From Sipunculus nudus (lineage: Eukaryota > Annelida > Sipuncula > Golfingiida > Sipunculidae), in the NCBI GenBank assembly GCA_026874595.1, contig CM049315.1, positions 69,325,916 through 69,389,915 of the forward strand: a stretch of 64,000 nt of DNA, in the 5' to 3' direction. This document shows, piece by piece, positions 1 through 9,919 of the stretch; position 1 is the stretch's first letter; each line of letters begins with the position of its first letter. The translations under genes and the position numbers were made by a program. The notes beneath the pieces were generated by a model, which saw only the letters and a list, made by a program, of their open reading frames with translations, ran no database searches and was not told the DNA's origin.

Positions 1-840
1 AAATCTTAAGAAATCTATAAAAAAAATGAAAATGGCTTTTGCCGTTGTTTAAAACACTATGATTTCAATTTTCAAGAACAAACTTACCCCTCAACCAGTG
101 ACAAAATGATGACTGTCGGACAAAACCGGATTTAACTTACCGCCTGTGTCAGCATAACACGTCGTTTAAGAATGATTATTGTCAAAGTACTGAAAAATAA
201 AGAAAGCTAAAAACTAAAAGAAAAAAGTAATTAAGATTCATTTTTCAGTCTAATTTGTAAATTTTAAATATTAAATGTGGTTAAGGAAATATGTATTTTT
301 ATTAAATAATTGCTTTAAATCAAAGTTGCGTGTTAAAAACAACACAAATATTTAAATCCTTATATTAGACTTAAATATGTGCCATATTATATTTAATATT
401 TGCTAGCCTCTATTGATTTTTGTAAAACAGAATATTTTAAATTTAAATAAAAAGGGTAATTTGAATTTAATTAATATATATATCATAAAGTAATGGTTCA
501 AAATTGCTTTTCGCATAACCAAACAAAGTTGTAGTCGTCGTTGTCGTGGTACTGTTAATAGTCTTATTAGTTGAGCAACATTGAAATATATATATCGATA
601 ATGATTTTTGATTGGATTATATTTTTAAATGAGATCAGTGAATTTACAATATGGCTCAAACATTATCATTATTATTATTATTATTATTGGTAATCATTCA
701 AACAAACCTATATCGATCGATATTTCGCACCGACCAAATTAATGGATATAAATTTATACTATCACATTAATTTTTATTTGTTTACGACTGGTCTGATTTT
801 CTTTCGGTGAGAGTTTAAGGGTCTTGTCTGACTGCATTTT
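1..840. other. AT-rich flank, no gene seen
   Basis: No coding pattern, RNA gene or recognisable mobile element is seen here. The stretch is strongly AT-rich with homopolymer runs, a short AT run near 474-482 and an (ATT)n run at about 671-688. Confidence 0.6.
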
Positions 841-849
841 ATACGAGCA

Positions 850-1000
850 TACGACTGCTCGTAAGATTTCTACCGACCGATCGTTGAATGAGACAATATG
901 TCCTACGATAGCTGCCGAGGGGTCGTACGATAACCATAGAGTGGTCGTGGGTAATTACGTACGAGCAGTCGGCCTGTAGGGAATTTCCCCACAGGTAATA
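850..1000. repeat. Nested inverted repeats
   Basis: CGACTGCTCGTA near 851-862 is matched in reverse complement by TACGAGCAGTCG near 960-971. Directly after it, 973-995 is a near-perfect palindrome (CCTGTAGGGAATTTCCCCACAGG read in two halves, two mismatches). This looks like a small hairpin-forming element. No transposase or target-site duplication was recognised. Confidence 0.4.
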
Positions 1001-1068
1001 GAAAACAACACAGGAATTTCGTTTAAAATACCAGAAGTGCCGAAAAGGTTGTCCAGATAACTATAATG

Positions 1069-1521
1069 ATACTGCCAGTCCTGAGAGGGTGCGCGTTGTG
1101 AAAAGCTCACACTATCGCAGCGGCTACTAAGACTTCGCCTTATGTCGACAAGTGTGTGAACCCTTCCAGCGCCAAGGTCAGAGTGAGCGAGGCCGGTTAT
1201 CCTTTAGCCTCGCTTTGGGTCCCCGGACCGGGAGATATCCCGATTGGCTGTCCCCTCAGGTGGGATCGCCCACTTACCCTTAGGGGTGTTATTATAAAAA
1301 ATAATGGGATATCCGACACTCTCCCCCCCCTTATCGAGAAAAAAAATGTAGCTATCTATATACTTATAGACAGGGACTTTTTTTTTTTAAGTTATAGCCC
1401 AATAAGGATATCCCATGTTAAATTTGAAACACATCGTAGTCCCCGGGTGAAAACCCTAGTGGACATCTAGGGAAACCGGAAGACTTCGATGGGTTTACGG
1501 ATGTGTAGGGTCTGGCAGTAT
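1069..1521. repeat. Possible MITE with short inverted ends
   Basis: The 453-bp stretch begins ATACTGCCAG and ends with its reverse complement CTGGCAGTAT. An internal pair of inverted GGGATATCC motifs lies near 1307 and 1406. It is GC-richer than its flanks and has a C8 run. The ends agree over about 10 bp only and no clear target duplication is visible, so the call is tentative. Confidence 0.3.
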
Positions 1522-1679
1522 TTGATGTTTTACTTTGATTTTGTGTGGTTGGTAGTTTTATTCAAATACATAAACAGTATTATATGAGGCATATTCAACA
1601 CAGTAATACAAGCTGTCCAAAACGACAGACCTATATGGAGTCCACAGAATATTATAAGTTCATTGAAAAGCCATGGCCA

Positions 1680-1850
1680 AAGTCTCTAGCATACCGATTG
1701 TCCATTTAAATGCAGCGTAGTGCTAGGCTATGTGACCATTGGTTTGTAGCACGCGTGAAAGGTTAACTTTTTTTTCTTTTTTTTTATGACCAGAGTCTCT
1801 AGCACACAGATTGTCCCTTTCAATGCAGCGTAGTGCTAGGCTGTATGTCC
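1680..1850. repeat. Two-copy direct repeat, ~113 bp apart
   Basis: A ~55-bp block with the core GCAGCGTAGTGCTAGGCT occurs at about 1680-1736 and again at 1793-1850, separated by a T-rich stretch. The two copies differ at several bases. No function recognised. Confidence 0.55.
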
Positions 1851-2071
1851 ATATGGTGGTATCTCGACAGGAAAGCATGCGCGATTGTAGAGATCTTGCC
1901 AACCAGACAGCTCCTCGGGGATGCATCGGGGCGACCCTCACGGAACGGCCTCTGCAAAAAGACAATCAACAGCAGTATCCGTTCCTCCCTTATACGGGGC
2001 GTTACCCACATACACAAGGATCAATTGACTGTTATATACATATCATTATAATGAGTTATTGTTATTATGTA

Positions 2072-2084
<13 letters not shown>

Positions 2085-2128
<44 letters not shown>
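2085..2128. repeat. (TA)n microsatellite, left edge of the gypsy element
   Basis: A run of alternating T and A directly beyond the 3' end of the minus-strand gypsy/env element. A matching AT microsatellite pair lies on the other side at 8711-8817. Confidence 0.9.
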
Positions 2129-2131
<3 letters not shown>

Positions 2132-2319
2132 TTTGTTAATAGCCATCCTGGAATAGCGCAAAGCTATACATGCACTTGATAAATAATGTACACATATATA
2201 CATATATAACCACACAGAATTGATTGGCTTTATACCTACACCTTTTTGTATATACATTCTATGTACAGATATACATGCTTACCTACCACTTCTTGATTAA
2301 ACACTCTGGTGATTACAGG

Positions 2320-4107
2320 TTATGTGTTTATGAACGAGCTAGGGTTGGGGTAAAGGGTAACAGTCTGTTCTACGGGGTCCTTTTTCTGATTTGGTGATGG
2401 AGCTGGTACTGGTGCAGACAAGGAATTTTTGGGCGGAGGAATAGGGGCACTGGGCGTAGCGGTAACTGTTTGTATTTTATGGAGCTCAACACGGCGGGAT
2501 AAAGGGCATGCGAGGCAGCGTTGATGTAGCTGATGGCGGTTAAACCAACAACATGCTAACACTATGGCCAGTGATGCTAATAGAAATACAATACTGGCCG
2601 TAGACCAGGAAAACACCGTGTTTGGTAAACTAAAATCAATACATTCCGGTATTTTTGACCTATCTTGCTGGACTAGGTGGGGTAAGTGACCCAAGGGAGT
2701 CCACGCCTTTATTGTAGCTAATTTTAGTTGGATATGGCGAGGGGTTTCAAGCAAAGGCAAGGATTAATTAATGTCAAGGTGCCCAATTTTTCGTATCAAG
2801 TTCTTTACTAAGGTAGGTGCCGTGGAGGGACCAGTCTAGTCCCTGAAGGACACAGTCACCAGGAATAAAGGCGTGAACGGTGCCTCTTATTAAGGTAAGA
2901 TGCCTAGGAGACTTTTTTAAGCAGCGGAGAGTAGTTACTTCTCCATTTGTGGCGATTATGTGGTGGCCAAAGGTAACAGTTTGTATGAGCGTGCTCGTAA
3001 AATTGGAAAACTGGACGGCGCAAGATCCTATACCCCTGGCGGTTTGTATGATTAGAGATCGTTCGCACTGGAGGCGACTTTTCAGTAAAAGGGGGCCCCC
3101 ATGGCACAAAATTGGTTGCTTTCCGGCACAGTGACGAGGAATGAAGGCCTGCGATGTCTGCGAAGCAAGAGCGATTCTAGAGTGCAAACGATATTTAGCG
3201 GCAACCGTTTTCGATATAGGGTATGGCCAAGAATGCAAGCTATAGCATATGAACGGAGTGTTACGGTACAAAGGGATGTGAATGAAAAAGGAGAAGTGAG
3301 TAGAATTCTGGCTGAGCAGGGAGGTACGGCCGTTTTGATAAATCCACTCCGGGGTGGGGTATTCCAAGTGGTGAATATCTGCATAGGTGATTAGAGCCGA
3401 CAGGTAAGACCGCGGCAGAATTTGTTCTGTGATAAGGCCTTGTCGGATAGCTCGTCGTTGGGAGTGATAATCAGCTACCGGTGTTGATATGCGTGGACTA
3501 CAGCCGTGACTTTGTCTAGATATATATCAATATGTAAGGCATGACGAACGGCATTAATTCGTTCCTGGAGAGCATTTTGTTGTACATTAAGTATTCGGGG
3601 CCATTTGGATATTGTTTCCTGGATGTCGGCGAGTTGTGCAGAGGTATTTGTAGCGGCTGAGCTGAGTTGATTAACAGCAGTGACTAACATAGAGTTCATA
3701 TGCATGGTTTGGCTGTTAGATTTATGTAATAATGCTACGACTGTTTTAAGTTTGAGAAATTGTTTTTCCGTGACAAGACCAAATAGATAACTTGACAGAT
3801 CACCAACAAAATTGAATAATCCCCTTTTTTGTATACGAATAACATGATTAAGGGTTCGAGTTAGGAGCTGAACACGCGTGTCCCAGTGATATTTCAGACT
3901 ATGGTTACGTTTTTGTAACTGGTTAATATAGGTTTTTAACGATCCTAAAGTGTCCGTTAAATGAGATGGAATTGGAGGGGCCGGAACATTTACGATTATT
4001 GCCTGTTTTGTAATGACTATGCCATGGTCAATCGGATTAATCTGCAAAGAGTCATCCGTTGCGTGCAGGCAATGCAGGCCAAGGATGAAGAGCAAGAGGG
4101 GCAGCAT
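2320..4107 (-). pseudogene. env: Broken baculovirus-F-like envelope gene (env)
   Basis: The 5' part (4107-3475) starts at an ATG with a hydrophobic signal peptide. After about 125 residues it shows a furin-type R-x-x-R site followed at once by a GLFNF-type hydrophobic segment, as in the cleavage site and fusion peptide of baculovirus F and errantivirus Env proteins. The middle part (about 3475-2774) continues in another frame after a break near 3475. A second break near 2770, with an in-frame TAA, separates it from the 3' part (2760-2320), which holds a membrane-spanning segment and a proline-rich cytoplasmic tail. Combined length is about 550 residues, close to the usual F-protein size. It starts 146 bp after pol. 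The function (membrane fusion) is inferred from family resemblance, and the gene is not intact. Confidence 0.75.
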
Positions 4108-4252
4108 GCTAACTTGTTACCTGCGGCTGTGAAGCGCCAAGTATGACGGGTATACTAGAGGGCAAAGGGGATCACAGGTTCTTAGTCACGTGACGGCCGT
4201 TACAAGAACTGAAACGCACGCGCTTTGCTGTCTGTTGACACTTATGGTATAT

Positions 4253-5521
4253 TTAACTTGAGTTGCCCCAGGACGCTAGAGTTGCATAATCCACTCTGTG
4301 TTTAAATCTAGGCGACCTGCGGGGCTGAATACTGGGGTTTTGCTCATTTAAATATCGCTGTTGTCTAATTGGACAGTCGGCGGCCACGTGATATGGCTGC
4401 GCACATTCATAGCACACAGGTTCACCATTTTTAGTCCAAGCGAGCGGATTGGTGAATCGGATGTTTCGCTTTGTTTTCATGCGACCGATGGGTTGGTGAT
4501 CGTTGACCGCCGGGGTATTATGGTAATGAGGTGCGGGTGACACCTTTGTTGGGGCAGGGGGTGATTGAGCGCTAGAACTAATTACCTCTGTCGTGTCCGT
4601 TGATTGCGCAAGTGTGGAGTGGTGTTGTTTGCAGGGACCTTTGTGACACGGGTGATTGTGATTAGGCAATTTGCACCTGGGTCTTTGTAATCTGGCCGGC
4701 TTTGGGGTGTGGGGCGATTGTGATTGTACCTTTGTGTGGCATTTGGTTTGCTTGACCTGGCCCTGTGTGTCTTTGTGACACGCCGGATATTGGTTAGGCA
4801 ATTGGCACCTGGGCTTGTGCACATTTGGCGCGGTCGTTAGTCGGCCGGCTGGCGCTGGAGTATTATGCAATCTGGAATGATCTTTAGTCGGGCGTGTTGT
4901 TTCGCTGGCCGGGCCCTGTTTGTTCAGCTGTGAAGCCTGGACTGATCTACATGTCTTTCGCAAGGTGCGAGTGGTCATGCAAAGATTCTGTCCTTTGTGT
5001 TTCGGGCGGACCGGCAAAGATTTAATACCGCTGGGGTTATTTCTTTGCTGCTGGCCCGTTTGTGATCTTTTTGGTCGTGGTGGGTGTGAATTCCATGCTA
5101 TATTATCCGAGACCTTTGTGACTTTCGACCTGTGGACTGTTTTTGTGTGCCCTGTGTGGGCATGTTGTAAATTACATGTAGTACCTTTTGTGCGGGTGAC
5201 GATCCACTGGGGATCACATTTGCTGGTGAATGTAAGAGGTTTTTCCGCCTTTACTACCACGTGGTCACCCTCCCGTAAAATGGGTGCAGTTGGCATATTT
5301 TCGGACTTTAACCGATCATTTATTCTACTCTGTTTGATCTCTTCATTAGCTTTTTCCCATGCCTCATTAAGTGCCCGTAATCTTAGTGTTGTGCTTGGGA
5401 ATGATTTTTGCATATTTTGCCAAGTGTTTAAAGGGGCTCTGGGGTGCCTTCCATACATTAAAAAAATACGGACTGTAACCAGTTGATTTACTGGGCGTGA
5501 TGCGGTGACCGTACAAAACAT
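4253..5521 (-). pseudogene. pol: Integrase C-terminus and CCHC-tailed end of Pol
   Basis: This reading frame continues Pol after a one-base frameshift in the T7 run (plus-strand A7 at about 5459-5465). It resumes with the conserved integrase segment FLMYGRHPRAPL, a coiled acidic/basic stretch, and a GPY/F-like C-terminal fold (LREGDHVVVK...). A long basic, Gln/His/Pro-rich tail follows, with two similar blocks (CQLPNQYPACHK and CKLPNHNHPCHK). Near the end is a zinc knuckle, CYECAQPYHVAADC, spaced C-x2-C-x4-H-x4-C. Such knuckles normally sit in Gag nucleocapsid, so one at the Pol C-terminus is unusual. The first ~50 residues of the open frame overlap pol and are not coding. Confidence 0.75.
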
Positions 5522-8303
5522 CAGCTAGAACGTCCTCCCAGCAATAGGGTTGATTTTGCACAGCTTTTGCTATCATATCTTTAATTGTCCGGTTAGCCCG
5601 TTCAGTTTTACCGTTACTGGCTGGGTGGTAGGGGGTTGTGCGGGACTGCTCAATATTAAGCTCGGCTAAGTAATCGCACCAGGCCTTAGCAGTAAATTCT
5701 GCTCCATTATCATGAACTATACGTCGCGGGGCGTCATGCCGCGCGAGGTATTCATTGTGGAATGCATACCACACACTTTTATTTGTTTTGTCCGGAATCG
5801 GATAGGCTTCCACCCACCCCGTTAAGTGACAAATAATAACCAGGATGTACTTGTTATTATTAGAGGACTGGACGAAGGGTCCGATTAGGTCCATGCCTAT
5901 AATTTCTGCCGGGCTATTCGGGATAGGCATTTCTCCAATTGGCACTTTGTCATGGGGCGTCTTTTGAAGTATACAGACTGGGCATGTTGATATAAAGTCT
6001 GTAACAGCCCGTCGCATGTTGGGAAAAGAATAAGCTTCTTTTAACCTGAGCATTGTCTTTTCTATCCCCAAGTGCCCTACTTGGCTGTGTGCGTTTGAGA
6101 TCACCTGATGGTGGAAGGTAGGGGGTAAAACCAACCGGGGGTGCATAGGGTTCAGAGGGTCAGGTGATGTAGTGTCATATAGCAAGTCATCAATAATGCA
6201 GGAGTTAGGGTTAGTCTGCGCGACAGCCCGATTGCGCTGTGTGCCTAAATAAAGTCTCTGATCTTCTTTCACTTTTTGTATATCTAAATTGTCATATTGA
6301 TGCCTGGGGCTATGCAACTCTGCCCCGTCGCTATCAATCATGGCCAGTTCCGGTGTGTTTGGAAGGGGAGCCGAATTAGGAAGGCGGCTCAACATGTCAG
6401 CCTTCACGTTTAACTCGCCCTTTCTGTACACGATTTTCGTGTTAAATTCAGCGAGAGTTAGCGCCCAACGCTGTACCCTGCTGTTGTTGATTTTGGATGA
6501 GAATATCCCACAAAGGGGAGAATGGTCTACATACGCCGTATGGGGGCTACCATATAGATATGGATTTAATTTCGTGAGGCAGTACATGAGAGCCAGGCCC
6601 TCTTTCTCTATGACAGGGTACCTCTTTTGTGTGTCAGATAGCTGATGGGAGACATATTCTATGACATATTCGATCCCATCCTCATGCTCTTGAACTAGGA
6701 CCCCACCTATAGCGCTGTCGGATGCGTCAGTGTACAATTTATATTCCAGGTCAGTCCTAGGGTAGGCCATGACTTTGGCTGAAACTAGCAAGTTTTTTAA
6801 CTTTTCAAAAGCCCGTTGGCGGGCATCGGTCCATGAACATTTTGCTTTTTTCTTAGTGAGTTCAACAAGGGGGCCGGCTACTTGTGCATAGTTAGGCATG
6901 AATTGCCGATAATAGCCAGTCATGCCCAAGAACGATCTGATGCCCTTTTTGGTCGTGGGCGGCGCCATATTGGCTACCGCAGCTGTTTTATCAGGGTCGG
7001 GGGCTCGGCCGCCGGCCGAAATGATGTGACCTAGCAATTTTACAGAGGGGAGCGCGAAATGGCATTTTGATGGCTTCAATTTGAGACCATACCGCTGGAG
7101 GCACTCGAACACCCGCCTGAGGTGGGTTATGTGTTCTTCCGGTGTTTTTGAGAAAACGACGATGTCGTCTATGTATACCATAGCAAATTTCCCTAAGAGG
7201 GCTTCCTCTAAACAGCGTTGAATCTGTCTTTGGAAGTGCGGTGGGCTGTTCGTGGCCCCGAACGGGACCCGTAAGAATTCATATTGGCCGCAATGCGTGA
7301 CAAAAGCCGTCTTTGCTATGGATTCTTTGGACATAGCTAACTGGTGGTACCCGCTTTTCAGATCTAAGGTAGTGAAAATGGTTGCTCCTTGCAGGGAATC
7401 AAATATGTCCTGAATCCGGGGCAGGGGGAACCTATCATTTACTGTAACAGCATTCAAGCGACGGTAATCGACGCAGAAGCGCACCTCCGAAGTGCCCGAT
7501 TTTGGTACTAACGTGACGGGAGAGGCCCAAGGGGACCTTGAGGGGCGGATAACTCCATTTTTTAGCATTTTCTCAACTTCCTGCTCAATTAGTTGACGCT
7601 TGGCTAAAGGGGCTCGATATGGGCGTTGTGCAATTGGCGGGCCTTCTGTTTCAATTCTCATGGGTTCTAAGGTACAGAGGGGCATGGGGCCATCAGGGTG
7701 GGCAAAAACTTCTTGAAATTCATTAAGAAGTTTGTCAATAGGGGGGGTTTTATTCGTTGGGATGGTGTGAAAAATGCCGGGAGATTGAACCGGGGGCTCC
7801 CGGATGAAAGGGTACTGTATGCCAAACCATTTGAGCCGGGAAAATTCGAAATCAATGTGACTTTCTCCCAGGTCCAAAGCATCACTACCGATGATAATTT
7901 CATGCGGCAAGTCATGAACAACAAAGAAAAATAAGGGCGGAAGGTGGTTGAATTGTACATATGTTACACCACGGACCCCCAATTGTGTGCCTGTGATCGC
8001 CTGCAGCCCATGTGGGGGAGAATTTAGAACTAAATGGGGGTTTAAATTTTTCAATCTCTGAAACACATTGAACCGTATCAAACTACGGGATGCCCCTGTG
8101 TCTAACAAGGCCTGAAATGAAGGTTTTTGAAAATGTAATAGGAGGAAGGGGCGACCCTGGGGTGTTGATACGGTGCTTACAAGTTTTTTGGCTGGGACAT
8201 GGAGTAATCTACTGCAGTGTCCTGATCTATAGGTTGGGCTAGGACCTGTTTCTGGGCGGGTTCTGCACAACAATGTGGCGCTTGTGTACAACAGTGACAA
8301 CAC
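5367..8303 (-). CDS. pol: Gypsy Pol: protease, RT, RNase H, integrase
   Basis: An open frame of 978 codons that makes the retrotransposon's enzymes. Visible in order: aspartic protease DTGAS (about residue 67); reverse transcriptase with VDYRRLN, a PFG motif and catalytic YIDD (about 377); RNase H YTDAS (about 524) and VDH; integrase zinc finger H-x4-H...CPVC (739-777); and the DDE core MDLIGPF, HDNGAEF, and PYHPASNGKTE. The real protein is probably a Gag-Pol fusion entered near 8183 by -1 frameshifting, not a product starting at 8303. Its C-terminus is lost by a frameshift near 5460 and resumes in the adjacent frame. Domain order is standard gypsy (RT before integrase), unlike the Gmr1-like remnants further right. 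Confidence 0.9.
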   Translation of the reverse strand: MLSLLYTSATLLCRTRPETGPSPTYRSGHCSRLLHVPAKKLVSTVSTPQGRPFLLLHFQKPSFQALLDTGASRSLIRFNVFQRLKNLNPHLVLNSPPHGLQAITGTQLGVRGVTYVQFNHLPPLFFFVVHDLPHEIIIGSDALDLGESHIDFEFSRLKWFGIQYPFIREPPVQSPGIFHTIPTNKTPPIDKLLNEFQEVFAHPDGPMPLCTLEPMRIETEGPPIAQRPYRAPLAKRQLIEQEVEKMLKNGVIRPSRSPWASPVTLVPKSGTSEVRFCVDYRRLNAVTVNDRFPLPRIQDIFDSLQGATIFTTLDLKSGYHQLAMSKESIAKTAFVTHCGQYEFLRVPFGATNSPPHFQRQIQRCLEEALLGKFAMVYIDDIVVFSKTPEEHITHLRRVFECLQRYGLKLKPSKCHFALPSVKLLGHIISAGGRAPDPDKTAAVANMAPPTTKKGIRSFLGMTGYYRQFMPNYAQVAGPLVELTKKKAKCSWTDARQRAFEKLKNLLVSAKVMAYPRTDLEYKLYTDASDSAIGGVLVQEHEDGIEYVIEYVSHQLSDTQKRYPVIEKEGLALMYCLTKLNPYLYGSPHTAYVDHSPLCGIFSSKINNSRVQRWALTLAEFNTKIVYRKGELNVKADMLSRLPNSAPLPNTPELAMIDSDGAELHSPRHQYDNLDIQKVKEDQRLYLGTQRNRAVAQTNPNSCIIDDLLYDTTSPDPLNPMHPRLVLPPTFHHQVISNAHSQVGHLGIEKTMLRLKEAYSFPNMRRAVTDFISTCPVCILQKTPHDKVPIGEMPIPNSPAEIIGMDLIGPFVQSSNNNKYILVIICHLTGWVEAYPIPDKTNKSVWYAFHNEYLARHDAPRRIVHDNGAEFTAKAWCDYLAELNIEQSRTTPYHPASNGKTERANRTIKDMIAKAVQNQPYCWEDVLADVLYGHRITPSKSTGYSPYFFNVWKAPQSPFKHLAKYAKIIPKHNTKITGT

Positions 8304-8578
8304 GTTTGATGTTCACAGACCGTATCCTCTACGACGTGCACCATGGGCTCAATATTTCTACGGCGCGGCTCATTAACCGAGCCGGTATTAACGGGGGCGC
8401 GGCCACGTGGAGCGTAGCGGTGTTGCCTAGAGGGGTTTCGAGGCTGGGCGTACCCACGGGGTGAATAATTGGTCCGGCGCGAGGCCGGCGGAATGTGACG
8501 CGCAAGGTCACGTTTTAATGACAGGCACTCGGCTTTGATTGGAAGAGTGGAACCCTTTTCTTTTTTGGAATAATGTGG
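8177..8578 (-). pseudogene. gag: Gag C-terminal remnant
   Basis: An open frame ending in TAA at 8179-8177. It encodes an arginine/proline-rich, nucleic-acid-binding-like stretch (SPRGYAQPRN, YAPRGRAP) followed by a Cys/His cluster (CEHQTCCHCC...HCC) that is not a standard CCHC knuckle. It overlaps pol by about 125 bp in the frame expected for -1 frameshifting. The matrix and capsid parts are missing: 5' of about 8578 the frame stays open to 8665 but no longer looks like Gag. Assigned by position and composition. Confidence 0.6.
8183..8189 (-). promoter_or_regulatory. A AAA AAC -1 ribosomal frameshift site
   Basis: Read on the minus strand, the gag codons CCA AAA AAC TTG TAA contain the heptamer A-AAA-AAC in the correct phase, two codons before the gag stop. 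A one-base backward slip continues directly into the pol frame (LVSTVSTPQG...DTGAS). The same heptamer type is used at retroviral gag-pro junctions. Confidence 0.75.
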
Positions 8579-8710
8579 TTCAAAGAACCACAAAATAATT
8601 GCAGTTCTGTCACTTGCACTGGTTATCTTTTTTATACAACAGAAATGTATTATAACATCGTACATTTTCCATTTTGTTCAAAGTAGATCGAAGTTTGTAA
8701 AAATCTTCCC

Positions 8711-8743
<33 letters not shown>

Positions 8744-8766
8744 TATGTATGTTATATGTATATATG

Positions 8767-8817
<51 letters not shown>
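8711..8817. repeat. Two (AT)n microsatellites, right edge of the gypsy element
   Basis: AT runs at about 8711-8741 and 8771-8817, separated by TGTATGTTATATG-type sequence. They lie just beyond the truncated gag end. Confidence 0.9.
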
Positions 8818-8824
<7 letters not shown>

Positions 8825-9086
8825 GTGGTCTAAATAAAGCTATGCCCGCTACTATGGTTTATAATGAATTCCCAATGATTCTTGGTCACATGATGGTCTT
8901 GTTCCATAGGGTAAGCGTTAAGACGACAACATCTATATGCCGGAAACTATCAAGTAGAGCTGAAAACGCGTCAGGATTTGGAGTCTACGCTTCAGGATGT
9001 AAACAGTTGGATGATGGCAATAAAGACAGAATTCGTTATTTTTTTATCTAGAAAGATGCTTAGTGAATCGAAATGGGACAAACTTA

Positions 9087-9918
9087 ATGGTACCGGTGAT
9101 ATTTTTTAAGGTCTGAATCTGTAAAACATCTGGAGTGCAACTAGACAATGAGTTGAACTTCAAGAAACACAGCGCATCTAAGTGTCAGGCTGCGATGCCT
9201 AATCTCTTAAGAATTAAAAATATTAGATCATATTTGACTTTGGAGGCATGTAAAATATTTATGTCTGCTTTAGTATTATCACATCTGGATTATGCAATTG
9301 CAATTCTTTGTGGATTACCAGAGTGCACCATTCACAAATTACAAGTAGTGCAAAATATTGCCGCCAGGATCACTCTGAATAGAAGTAAATACTGCAGTGC
9401 CACACAGTGCTTCAAGGACCTGCATTGGCTGACCCTTAAATATAGGATACAATACAAAGTGCTTGTACTGGTATTTAAATGTGTTAAGGGAGAAGCGCCA
9501 GGTTACCTGATAGATTATTTGCATACATATAAACCATCTAGAGCTGGTTTAAGATCAAGTGTTAGTATTGCAAATGATCCTCTCATCCCGTTTTGTGCCA
9601 AGAAGACCCATGCTGAAAGACCAGTGTCGGTGGTCCAAGGCTTTGGAATTCTCTACCGGTGGACATAAGATGTTGTGATACTCTTAATAATTTTAAAATT
9701 TGTTTTAAGACACATTTATTTAGTCTTATATGATATCTGATTTGGACTCTCATTCAAACTTTTTACTTTAAAGGTAATGTTTTTTCAGTGACGCAGGAAC
9801 TTTTCATCATGACTACTTTAATGTTTTATTTTCAGCTTTTAGATGTGAAGCGCAAATGGAGACTAATATGTATTGAGTTATAGCGCTAAATATAATGAAT
9901 ATATTTACATTTACATTT
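9087..9918 (+). mobile_element. 5'-truncated non-LTR (LINE) retrotransposon
   Basis: 9135-9650 encodes the C-terminal end of a CR1/L2/Jockey-type reverse transcriptase: QLDNELNF, LVLSHLDYA, LQVVQNIAARI, LHWLTLKYRIQYKVLVLVFK, then ...GEAPGYLIDYL. A one-base shift near 9645 moves the ending (SLPVDIRCCDTLNNFK, to a TGA near 9731) into another frame. The 3' end carries GCGCTAAATATAATG-type sequence and a short ATTTAC tandem tail at about 9901-9918, typical of these LINEs. Truncated at the 5' side near 9087 and inactive. Confidence 0.85.
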
Positions 9919-9919
9919 A

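Larger units (their letters stand above)
2320..8665 (-). mobile_element. Degenerate Ty3/gypsy element with env
   Basis: On the minus strand, in order: a gag 3' remnant (8578-8177), protease-RT-RNase H-integrase (to 4253) and an envelope-like gene (4107-2320). Gag and pol are joined by a canonical -1 slippery heptamer. The gag-pro-pol-env order with a class I fusion-like env matches retroviruses and the env-carrying errantivirus-type gypsy elements. No LTR pair is seen: the gag side is cut short near 8.6 kb and both sides run into AT microsatellites. Pol has one frameshift and env at least two breaks, so this copy is not autonomous. Confidence 0.85.
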
